Origin: Flavobacteriaceae bacterium
Lineage (GTDB): Bacteria; Bacteroidota; Bacteroidia; Flavobacteriales; Flavobacteriaceae
Length of the DNA stretch: 35,731 bases
NCBI GenBank assembly: GCA_023257625.1
Contig: JALRBW010000020.1
Coordinates: 1-35,731 of the forward strand
Reading direction: 5' to 3'
Within the stretch, counting starts at the first letter, position 1. The number at the start of each line of letters is the position of its first letter. Positions 19,185 through 26,491 of the stretch are shown here, one piece after another. The translations under genes and the position numbers were made by a program. Below the pieces are notes generated by a model. That model worked only from the letters and a program-made list of their open reading frames with translations, was not told the origin of the DNA and ran no database searches.

Positions 19185-19979
19185 TTATTGTTTGGCAATT
19201 TCGTTAATCTTATCAAAAGAAGCGGTAAGTCCTCGTATTAATGAAGAACTAAGTCCTTGATGTTCCATTTCATTGAGCCCTGTAATGGTACACCCTTTGG
19301 GTGTAGTCACACGATCAATTTCTTCTTCAGGATGCGTTCCTGATTCAATGAGTAAACTGGCGGCTCCCATAGCAGTATGCATAGACATTTTAAGTGCAAT
19401 TTCTGCATCAAACCCCATTTGTACTCCTCCTTGGGTGGTAGCTCTAATTAAACGCATCCAAAAAGCAATACCGCTTGCACAGAGTACAGTTGCGGCTCGC
19501 ATATGGGTCTCTCCAATTACTAGGGTAGTTCCTAAACCATTAAAAATCGCTTCAGCAATAGGAAGTCTTTTTGCTCCAACAGTATTATGGCACAAACAAG
19601 TCATTGATTTGCCTACTGAAATAGCTGTATTGGGCATGGCACGAATAATGGGAATATCGGTACCAATACTTTTTTCAATACGCTCAATAAAAAATCCAGT
19701 GATAGTTGAAATGATAACGTGTTTTTCATTTAAATCAGGCTGAATTTCAAATAATATTTTTTCAAATTGACCGGGCTGTACGGCAAAAATTAAAATATCT
19801 GAATTTTGAACCGCCTCCCTGTTATTAGAGGTAATCGTTACTTTTTTATATTCTCCATAAGATGAAATAGAAGCAATGTTTCTCTTTGTTAAATAGAGCG
19901 TTGTATAGGTGTTGTTTATGATCAATCCCTTTGCAATACTTAAACCAAGGTTTCCAGATCCGATTATAGCAATTTTCAT
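19185..19979 (-). CDS. proC: Pyrroline-5-carboxylate reductase
   Basis: A 264-residue NAD(P)H enzyme forming proline from pyrroline-5-carboxylate. The N-terminal Rossmann motif is GSGNLGLSIAKGL (7-19), followed by FAVQPGQFEKIL and RAMPNTAISVGKSMTCL. The C-terminal dimer domain contains TTPKGCTITGLNEME, the proline/P5C-binding stretch. It sits between argC (9-base gap) and argD (no gap), so it is co-transcribed with arginine genes, an arrangement known in flavobacteria. This would tie proline production to the arginine signal. Confidence 0.93.
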   Translation of the reverse strand: MKIAIIGSGNLGLSIAKGLIINNTYTTLYLTKRNIASISSYGEYKKVTITSNNREAVQNSDILIFAVQPGQFEKILFEIQPDLNEKHVIISTITGFFIERIEKSIGTDIPIIRAMPNTAISVGKSMTCLCHNTVGAKRLPIAEAIFNGLGTTLVIGETHMRAATVLCASGIAFWMRLIRATTQGGVQMGFDAEIALKMSMHTAMGAASLLIESGTHPEEEIDRVTTPKGCTITGLNEMEHQGLSSSLIRGLTASFDKINEIAKQ

Positions 19980-19988
19980 AATGTAAGT

Positions 19989-20960
19989 TTAATATATATT
20001 GGCTTTTAATTCAATTCCGAGCGTTTCTTCCCAACCCATAATAATATTAGTGTTTTGTACAGCTTGCCCTGAGGCTCCTTTAATTAAATTATCAATTACA
20101 CTGGTTATTAATATCACATCTTCATGCTTATGAAGATGAAGAAAACATGTATTAGTATTGATTACATTTTTTAAACTAATTTCTTGTTTAGAAATCCATG
20201 TAAATGGATGAGATGCATAATAATCTGTATACATTTCTATGGCATCCTCAAGGGTTCCCTCAAAAGGGGTATAAACAGTTGCAAAAATACCTCGGGTAAA
20301 AGCTCCACGCTGCGGCATAAAATATAATTTTGGAGCAGAATCCAATTGAGATAGGGTTTGTTTAATTTCACCCAAATGTTGATGTGTAAAGGGTTTATAC
20401 CAAGAAAGGTTATTGTTTCGCCAACTGAAGTGCGAAGTTTCACTAAGACCCACTCCTGCCCCTGTGCTTCCTGTTGTGGCATTAATATGTAGATCACCTT
20501 TAATTTTATGAGCAGCTGCCAGCGGAAGTAAAGCCAGTTGAATTGCTGTAGCAAAGCAACCTGGATTAGCTATTGAAGTTGCCTTTTCAATTTTATCCCG
20601 TTGTAATTCAGGAAGTCCATAAATAAATTTTCTTTCATTTGAAGAAGCATCTTCTTGTAATCGAAAGTCGTTGCCTAAATCAATAATCACGGTTTCAGAA
20701 GAAAAGGTATGAGCATCTAAAAACGCACTTGATTTTCCGTGACCTAAACACAAATAAACAACATCGACATCAGTTACAATAGTATCTGTAAAGTTCAAAT
20801 TTACCCTACCCAAGATATCCAAATGTGTTTGTGTTATTGGTTGACCTGCTCTGGTAGTACTGTACACAAATGCCAATTCAAGGGCTGGGTGATTAATGAT
20901 TAGACGAATCAATTCTCCTCCAGTATAGCCTGATCCCCCAATAATTCCTACTTTTTTCAT
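19989..20960 (-). CDS. argC: N-acetyl-gamma-glutamyl-phosphate reductase
   Basis: A 323-residue NADPH-dependent enzyme reducing N-acylglutamyl phosphate to the semialdehyde. The Rossmann start KKVGIIGGSGYTGGELIRLI (2-21) and the active-site cysteine in ANPGCFATAIQLALLPL (near residue 133) are clear. PQRGAFTRGIFATVY (about 216-230) carries the conserved substrate-binding region. Start codon shares ATGA with the argG stop. Confidence 0.96.
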   Translation of the reverse strand: MKKVGIIGGSGYTGGELIRLIINHPALELAFVYSTTRAGQPITQTHLDILGRVNLNFTDTIVTDVDVVYLCLGHGKSSAFLDAHTFSSETVIIDLGNDFRLQEDASSNERKFIYGLPELQRDKIEKATSIANPGCFATAIQLALLPLAAAHKIKGDLHINATTGSTGAGVGLSETSHFSWRNNNLSWYKPFTHQHLGEIKQTLSQLDSAPKLYFMPQRGAFTRGIFATVYTPFEGTLEDAIEMYTDYYASHPFTWISKQEISLKNVINTNTCFLHLHKHEDVILITSVIDNLIKGASGQAVQNTNIIMGWEETLGIELKANIY

Positions 20961-22150
20961 TCAGATGAGTTTAAATGGTGGTAAATTTTTGTAGCATTTC
21001 CTGTCAACTTAATAAAGCCCTTAGCTTCAGTTGCGGTCCATCCTTTGTTCATTTCGCCATAACTTCCAAATTCAACTTTCATTAAATCAAAAGGCGATTC
21101 AATTCCTTGTAATTCAAATCTATAGGGGTGGAGATGAACAAAAACTTTACCGCTTACACGGGTTTGACTGCTATATAAAAAAGCTTCTAAGTCACGCATC
21201 ACTGGATCTAAGTAATGGCCCTCATGAAGAAGCATACCATAAAAGTTAGCTATTTGTTCTTTTTGATACTGTTGCCATTTACTTAAGGTATGCTTTTCTA
21301 ATAAATGATGTGCTTTTAAAATAATTAAAGGAGCCGCTGCTTCAAAACCAACACGTCCTTTAATTCCTATAATGGTATCACCTACATGAATATCTCTACC
21401 TATAGCATATTGTTTGGCTATAGATTGTATTTCTTGAATTAAGGCTACAGGCGTACTTTCAAGTTCATTTACACCTACCAACTCACCTTTTTTGAAGGTT
21501 AGAGTAAGAGTTTCTGAGCCTTTTTTTATTAGAGGGCTAGGATAGGCTGTTTCTGGAAGTGATTTATTTGAGGTCAGAGTTTCGGCACCCCCTACACTAG
21601 TTCCCCAAAGACCTTGATTGATAGAGTATTGTGCCTTAGTCCAAGAAATATCAATGCCTTGCTCTTTCAAATAGGTAATTTCTTGTTCTCTAGAAAGTTG
21701 ATGGTCTCGAATTAAGGTAATAATTTCAATTTCAGGGGCTAAGATTTGAAAAATCATATCGAACCGTACTTGGTCATTTCCTGCCCCAGTACTTCCATGC
21801 GCAATTAATTTTGCACCAATAGATTTTGCATATTGGACAATTTCAATGGCTTGAATCACTCGTTCAGCACTTACTGATAGGGGATAAGTGTTATTTTTTA
21901 GTACGTTTCCAAAAATCAAATACTTCACAATTTTTTGGTAAAATGACTCTAAAGCATTGATATTTTGATAGGTAAAGGCACCCATTTGATAAGCTTTCTC
22001 TTCAATAGTTTTTATTTCTTCATTTGAAAACCCCCCAGTGTTGATACTTACTGCATGAACTTCATATCCTTCTAGCGACAGTCTTTTTAGGGAATAAGAG
22101 GTGTCAAGACCACCGCTGTAAGCCAATACTAATTTTTGTTTTTTCATCAT
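20957..22150 (-). CDS. argG: Argininosuccinate synthase
   Basis: A 397-residue ATP-pyrophosphatase that joins citrulline and aspartate with ATP cleavage to AMP. The P-loop-like AYSGGLDTSYSL is at residues 10-21 and HGSTGAGNDQVRF lies near 118-130. The length is normal. Two ATG codons are adjacent at the start (22148-22150 and 22145-22147); the first forms an ATGA overlap with the preceding acetyltransferase stop, so translation is probably coupled. It is the second gene of the operon. Confidence 0.96.
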   Translation of the reverse strand: MMKKQKLVLAYSGGLDTSYSLKRLSLEGYEVHAVSINTGGFSNEEIKTIEEKAYQMGAFTYQNINALESFYQKIVKYLIFGNVLKNNTYPLSVSAERVIQAIEIVQYAKSIGAKLIAHGSTGAGNDQVRFDMIFQILAPEIEIITLIRDHQLSREQEITYLKEQGIDISWTKAQYSINQGLWGTSVGGAETLTSNKSLPETAYPSPLIKKGSETLTLTFKKGELVGVNELESTPVALIQEIQSIAKQYAIGRDIHVGDTIIGIKGRVGFEAAAPLIILKAHHLLEKHTLSKWQQYQKEQIANFYGMLLHEGHYLDPVMRDLEAFLYSSQTRVSGKVFVHLHPYRFELQGIESPFDLMKVEFGSYGEMNKGWTATEAKGFIKLTGNATKIYHHLNSSE

Positions 22151-22755
22151 TCTTTCTTTTTAAGAAGAATTGCTTCTTTAATTTTTTTCAATCGTTCTTG
22201 AACCTGATGGTTAAATTTCTTTTTTTCTGTTTTTTTATTTGGATCATATAGCATCCCTGTACACAAACACATTTGTCGTTCGGTTCGAGTTAAAATATCA
22301 TAATTCTTACAGGTCTGACAACCTTTCCAAAATTCAGGGTCATCGGTAAGTTCAGAAAAGTGAACTGGTTTATATCCCAACTCATAATTTATTTTCATAA
22401 CGGCCATACCCGTTGTTATTCCAAAGATTTTTGCAGTTGGAAATTTTTCTAAGGAAAGATCAAATACCCCTTTTTTGATTTGTTTTGCTAAACCTTGAGC
22501 TCTGTAATCAGGGGCAACTATTAGACCAGAATGAGCCACATATTTTCCATGCCCCCACACCTCAATGTAGCAAAATCCAGCAAATTTATCCCCATCAATG
22601 GCAATCACAGCATTACCATTAGAAATTTTTGTAGCAATATATTCAGGGGTTCTTCTTGCAATTCCTGTGCCTCTAATTTTTGCCGATTCGTCTATACACT
22701 GACTAATTTCTTTGGCAAAGGTTACATGTTCCGCTTTAGCGCGTAATACTTTCAT
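22147..22755 (-). CDS. GNAT family N-acetyltransferase, probable N-acetylglutamate synthase of the arginine operon
   Basis: A 202-residue GNAT protein. The acetyl-CoA-binding segment is LIVAPDYRAQGLAKQI (78-93), with RAQGLA standing for the R/QxxGxG/A motif. Being the first gene of a complete arginine operon that otherwise has no argA or argJ, it probably acylates glutamate; this is inferred from context and from annotation practice for flavobacterial homologues. Unusually it carries a cysteine cluster after the GNAT core: Cys146-x2-Cys149 and Cys163-x-Cys165, which could bind a metal. The C-terminus is very lysine-rich (174-202). It has no amino-acid-kinase domain, so is unlike classical ArgA. 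Confidence 0.82.
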   Translation of the reverse strand: MKVLRAKAEHVTFAKEISQCIDESAKIRGTGIARRTPEYIATKISNGNAVIAIDGDKFAGFCYIEVWGHGKYVAHSGLIVAPDYRAQGLAKQIKKGVFDLSLEKFPTAKIFGITTGMAVMKINYELGYKPVHFSELTDDPEFWKGCQTCKNYDILTRTERQMCLCTGMLYDPNKKTEKKKFNHQVQERLKKIKEAILLKKKE

Positions 22756-22796
22756 AAATTTTTGAAATAAAGATGAAAAAAAATGAATCTGAAAAG

Positions 22797-22844
22797 GGAG
22801 AAGGGCTCACCATACTCCATACAAAATTACACCCCAAAGGGGCG
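22797..22844 (-). promoter_or_regulatory. Candidate arginine attenuator: two hairpins in the operon leader
   Basis: On the minus strand CGCCCC-TTT-GGGGTG (22844-22830) forms a 6-bp hairpin. Its 5' arm begins exactly at the last Arg codon of the leader peptide. Downstream, GGAGTATGG-tgag-CCCTTCTCC (22818-22797) can form a second, imperfect hairpin, followed by a pyrimidine-rich stretch and a run of eight T. The GGGG of the first hairpin could instead pair with CCC or CTCCC of the second, giving mutually exclusive folds. The geometry fits ribosome-controlled attenuation; the second hairpin is not a textbook terminator because the T8 lies about 13 bases beyond it. Confidence 0.5.
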
Positions 22845-22913
22845 ACGACGTGGACTACGCAAAGGTGTAGATGCGAAGTTGGAAAGAAGATTAAACGTTG
22901 TCGCTTGTAACAT
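22827..22913 (-). CDS. Arg-rich leader peptide of the arginine operon
   Basis: A 28-codon ORF from ATG (22913-22911) to TAA, ending 71 bases before the acetyltransferase start. It begins MLQATTFNLLSNF and ends TPLRSPRRRPFGV, with Arg codons at positions 19, 22, 23 and 24 (CGT, CGT, CGT, CGC). Four arginines in six residues in front of an arginine operon is the hallmark of a leader peptide that senses charged tRNA-Arg. It overlaps the first leader hairpin. A longer ORF exists in another frame here but has no such logic. I do not recall this specific leader from the literature. Confidence 0.65.
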   Translation of the reverse strand: MLQATTFNLLSNFASTPLRSPRRRPFGV

Positions 22914-22920
22914 AATGGCA

Positions 22921-22951
22921 CAAAATTCTATTTTTTTTTTATACTGAACAA
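22921..22951 (-). promoter_or_regulatory. Candidate promoter of the arginine operon
   Basis: On the minus strand a TTG (22951-22949) and, after 18 bases, TAGAATTTTG (22930-22921) resemble the Bacteroidetes TTG / TAnnTTTG promoter with two extra bases inside the -7 box. It lies directly upstream of the leader peptide, at the right place for an operon promoter. The match is imperfect. Confidence 0.4.
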
Positions 22952-23007
22952 AAAAATTAAACAAAAATCTACTTTTTTATTCCGAAACGGGTTGTACAGG
23001 TATTGAT

Positions 23008-23015
23008 TACCTTTG
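23008..23015 (+). promoter_or_regulatory. -7 promoter element of tilS-dsbD
   Basis: TACCTTTG is an exact match to TAnnTTTG and ends only five bases before the GTG start of tilS. Transcription would then begin at or next to the start codon, giving a leaderless or almost leaderless mRNA. No TTG sits at the standard spacing; the nearest is 13 bases upstream. Confidence 0.45.
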
Positions 23016-23019
23016 TGTC

Positions 23020-24321
23020 GTGGATCAACAGTTGATAACTTATTTTAAGCAAAAAGCAAAAGAGTTAAAACACCAGAAGATACTGCTAGCCCACAGTGGT
23101 GGAGTAGACAGTTCCGTTTTGGCGAACTTATTTATTAGCCATAAATTATCCTTTGGAGTAGCCCATTGTAATTTCCAACTTCGTGGAGTTGAAAGTGAAG
23201 ACGGGGCACGTTTTGTTGAAGATTGGTGTAGGCATCATAAGGTCCCATTTTATTCGGTTCGTTTTACTCTTGATGGTTATCCACAGAAAAACACTCAACT
23301 CGCTGCACGTCAATTAAGGTATCAATGGTTTGAAGAATTAAAAAGTGTTTTTGGTTTTACCGTAGTATGTACCGCACACCATTTAAACGATCAATTGGAA
23401 ACTTTTTTAATGCACACTTTTAGAGGTACTGGGCTAGATGGTATGGTAGGGATTCCTGAAATGGATTCTCTTCAGCGTCCACTTTTAGACATAACAAAAG
23501 CGCAACTTTTGAGTTTTGCCCAAAATCGAAAGTTGGAATGGAGAGAAGACAGTTCCAATGCCACCACGCAATACACCCGTAATGCCCTTCGTCACACTGT
23601 TATTCCGCCTCTTTTAGAAGCCATTCCAAACGGACTTGAAGGATTTTCCAAAACGATTAATCACCTTCAAGAGAGTCAAGCATTTCAAGCATCTGCTTTA
23701 TATACATTGCACTCCACACTTTTTGTGAAACATAAGGAAGGTTTTCAAATTGCTATTCAAGAACTGATGACTTTGCCTCATTTGTTGTTTTGTCTTCACC
23801 ATTGGTTTTCCCCTTATGGGTTTAAGGCGACCGAGGTTCTGAAATTATGTAAGACATCGAGTGGTAAAAGATGTGTTTCCACCTCCCATCAGCTTACAAG
23901 AGAGCGAACACATTTGTGGTTATCACCCCTTAAGAAAACTGAAACAAACAGCATCTCAATCACTTTGGAAGCGGGTTTTATTGCCACTCCTATTCAACTT
24001 TCTTGGAAAGCCTTAGACCGTATGCCCAAAAGCCCGTTAAACGCAGATCAAGCCGCTTTAAACAACAAGCTGTTAAATTCTCCTTTGTTTCTTCGTAAAA
24101 TGGAGAAAGGAGACTATTTTTACCCCACCGGAATGACGGGTAAAAAATTGCTAAGTAAATATTTTAAAGATCAAAAATATACTTCATTTGAAAAGGAGCA
24201 ACAGTGGCTGTTATGTACTCAAGAGGCTGTAGTTTGGGTAGTAGGTCAACGTTGTGATCGTCGTTTTGCCGCTGATAAGAAAACTGAGGATATTTTACTC
24301 TTAACGTTAAGTGAAAAATGA
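23020..24321 (+). CDS. tilS: tRNA(Ile)-lysidine synthase
   Basis: A 433-residue N-type ATP-pyrophosphatase that converts C34 of the CAU anticodon of tRNA-Ile to lysidine so that it reads AUA. The PP-loop SGGVDS is at 26-31. Other family features are VAHCNFQLRGVESEDG (about 46-61), TAHHLNDQLETFLMH (about 125-139), RPLLDITKAQL and DSSNATTQYTRNALRH. The C-terminal domain ends with KKLLSKYFKDQK. Translation starts at GTG; no ATG lies upstream in frame close enough and this start puts the PP-loop at the usual distance from the N-terminus. Overlaps dsbD by four bases. Confidence 0.94.
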   Translation: MDQQLITYFKQKAKELKHQKILLAHSGGVDSSVLANLFISHKLSFGVAHCNFQLRGVESEDGARFVEDWCRHHKVPFYSVRFTLDGYPQKNTQLAARQLRYQWFEELKSVFGFTVVCTAHHLNDQLETFLMHTFRGTGLDGMVGIPEMDSLQRPLLDITKAQLLSFAQNRKLEWREDSSNATTQYTRNALRHTVIPPLLEAIPNGLEGFSKTINHLQESQAFQASALYTLHSTLFVKHKEGFQIAIQELMTLPHLLFCLHHWFSPYGFKATEVLKLCKTSSGKRCVSTSHQLTRERTHLWLSPLKKTETNSISITLEAGFIATPIQLSWKALDRMPKSPLNADQAALNNKLLNSPLFLRKMEKGDYFYPTGMTGKKLLSKYFKDQKYTSFEKEQQWLLCTQEAVVWVVGQRCDRRFAADKKTEDILLLTLSEK

Positions 24322-26294
24322 AAAAAATTTTATGGATTTTCGGGATTTTATGGTGTGCATTTTGTTCGGCACAGCTTGAGCCTGTAACCTGGAAAAATAG
24401 CATTGAGTCCCTTGGAGAAGCACGTTATCGTTTACATTTTGAAGCACAAATCGCCACTAAATGGCATTTGTATTCGCAATACTCAAATCCTGAAGGAGCT
24501 ATCCCTACAGAATTTAAATTTACTGAAGAAGGAGTAGGCTACCAACGTATTGGCTTAGTAGAAGAAAGTGAAAGTGTACTCGAATACGATTCAGTATTTG
24601 AAATGGAATTGACCTTTTTTAACGAGAACGCACAATTTTATCAGGAAATTATAATTACAGATTCCTCATTACCCTTTATTTCTGTAGAAATTGAATACCA
24701 AGCGTGTGATGATGAATTGTGTATTTTTCGAACTGAGCCCTTCACCTTTCTTATTTCTGAAGAAGCAGAGTGGGTAGCCCCAGTGGTTGATGAAAAAAGT
24801 CAACAGCTATCAAAAGCACTTCAATTGGATTTAAAAGGGACTGAACTTTTACAATCATCAGTAGCCACATCAGAGTCAAATGCGTTACTTCAATTGTTTT
24901 TTCTTGGATTTTTAGGTGGGTTACTGGCATTGTTAACCCCTTGTGTTTTTCCAATGATTCCTCTTACTGTTTCTTTTTTTCTGAAACAAGCCACCACTTC
25001 TTCACGAGGGGTAACTAATGCCCTGCTCTATACTTTTTTTATCATACTAATCTATGTTGGTTTAAGCGCCCCTTTCCACTTTCTTGACGAACTAAATCCT
25101 GAGATATTAAACAATTTGGCGACTAATGTTGTGCTAAACGTTGTTTTCTTTATCGTTTTTGTAGTATTTGCGCTTTCCTTTTTTGGATATTTTGAACTTA
25201 CCTTACCTAGTGGTTGGGGAAATTCAACAGATGAAGCATCAAGAAGCACTGGGGTAATAGGCATTTTCTTTATGGCCCTAACTTTAGCCATCGTTTCCTT
25301 TTCTTGTACAGGGCCAATTTTAGGTTCTTTGTTAGCAGGCTCATTGAGCGCAGAAAGGGAAGCTACACAACTCACTGCAGGAATGCTCGGCTTTGGCGTA
25401 GCCTTAGGTTTACCCTTTGGACTTTTTGCCTTATTTCCAAATACCTTAAAGGCACTTCCCAAATCAGGCGGATGGATGACTAGAGTAAAAGTAGTTTTGG
25501 GTTTTTTAGAATTGGCCCTAGCCTTAAAATTCCTTTCTAATGCCGATTTGGTAGGACATTGGGGATTGTTAAAACGTGAAGTTTTTATAGCCCTCTGGGC
25601 GTTGCTTTCGATTGCTCTAACCCTCTATTTGTTTGGTATTTATCGTTTTCCCCATGAAACTAAAACGCCCCTATCAAAAGGGCGAAAAGCCATAGCCAGC
25701 TTGGCCTTGTTGGGGTCAGTGTATTTACTATTCGGGTTATTTTCTGAAAAAAATCAACTGCGTTTTTTAAGCGGTTTTCCTCCCCCTGAATTCTACAGCA
25801 TTTTTGAGCAAGAATCAGATTGTCCTTTAGGCTTAGATTGCTATAATGATTTTGAAATGGGTAAACAAGCTGCATTGTCTTCAGGCAAACCTATCTTATT
25901 AGACTTCACCGGTTGGGCTTGCGTTAATTGTAGGCGTATGGAGGAGAATGTATGGGCTGACCCTAGTGTTTATCCTCTTTTACGGGATAAGTATATTTTA
26001 ATTTCTCTTTATGTAGATGACCGGGAGCCCTTGCCAGCAGCTGAATCATTTTCTTTTCAATATGGTGACAGCAAAGTAAAAGCCATTCGTACGGTAGGAA
26101 ATAAATGGGCTACTTTTCAGGCGCTGAATTTTAATACGGCCTCACAACCGTTTTATGTACAACTTACCGCAGAAGGGCAATTACTTACTGCTCCAATACA
26201 ATATACTGACACTAACACCTTTAGGGATTGGCTAACTCAAGGATTAAATAACTTGCCACCCTCAGCACCAAAGGCTAATTATATTTCTTTTTAA
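24318..26294 (+). CDS. dsbD: Thiol:disulfide interchange protein DsbD
   Basis: A 658-residue membrane protein moving reducing power from cytoplasmic thioredoxin to the periplasm. A signal peptide (1-19) is followed by an N-terminal DsbD-alpha-type domain with YQACDDELCIF (two cysteines, near 130-137). A membrane domain of about eight segments (about 190-480) carries one cysteine in LLTPCVFPMIPL and one in SFSCTGPIL. A C-terminal thioredoxin domain has the active site TGWACVNCRRM near residue 535. All six expected redox cysteines are present. The ATG overlaps the tilS stop (ATGA), so the two are co-translated; the functional link is not obvious. Confidence 0.94.
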   Translation: MKKILWIFGILWCAFCSAQLEPVTWKNSIESLGEARYRLHFEAQIATKWHLYSQYSNPEGAIPTEFKFTEEGVGYQRIGLVEESESVLEYDSVFEMELTFFNENAQFYQEIIITDSSLPFISVEIEYQACDDELCIFRTEPFTFLISEEAEWVAPVVDEKSQQLSKALQLDLKGTELLQSSVATSESNALLQLFFLGFLGGLLALLTPCVFPMIPLTVSFFLKQATTSSRGVTNALLYTFFIILIYVGLSAPFHFLDELNPEILNNLATNVVLNVVFFIVFVVFALSFFGYFELTLPSGWGNSTDEASRSTGVIGIFFMALTLAIVSFSCTGPILGSLLAGSLSAEREATQLTAGMLGFGVALGLPFGLFALFPNTLKALPKSGGWMTRVKVVLGFLELALALKFLSNADLVGHWGLLKREVFIALWALLSIALTLYLFGIYRFPHETKTPLSKGRKAIASLALLGSVYLLFGLFSEKNQLRFLSGFPPPEFYSIFEQESDCPLGLDCYNDFEMGKQAALSSGKPILLDFTGWACVNCRRMEENVWADPSVYPLLRDKYILISLYVDDREPLPAAESFSFQYGDSKVKAIRTVGNKWATFQALNFNTASQPFYVQLTAEGQLLTAPIQYTDTNTFRDWLTQGLNNLPPSAPKANYISF

Positions 26295-26386
26295 GATTAA
26301 AGTCAAATTGGGGATACTATTTTTTGAATCGGGAACACTGAAATTTAAGCACACTTTTCTTCTTAATAATTTATTTTCATTTTTAA

Positions 26387-26403
26387 TTTGAGAAGTTCTC
26401 AAA
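26387..26403. repeat. 17-bp palindrome upstream of the YifB/ComM gene
   Basis: TTTGAGAA-G-TTCTCAAA is a perfect inverted repeat with 8-base arms and a single central base, 89 bases before the next gene and 93 bases after dsbD. It could be a regulator site or a weak RNA hairpin; no T tract follows directly. The rest of the 26295-26491 gap has no recognisable feature. Confidence 0.5.
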
Positions 26404-26491
26404 GAATCTAGTTGAGTTAGAATTGATTACTATTCAATCTCTTTTTTCAATTCATTTAAAACCGTATTTTTAGTAAACCAAATCAAAAGCC

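Noticed and set aside
22736-22921. 61-codon minus-strand ORF across the arginine leader
   Set aside because: It runs through both leader hairpins and 20 bases into the acetyltransferase in another frame, has a poor composition (runs of Phe, Cys, Ser) and no domain; the 28-codon Arg-rich ORF explains the region better.
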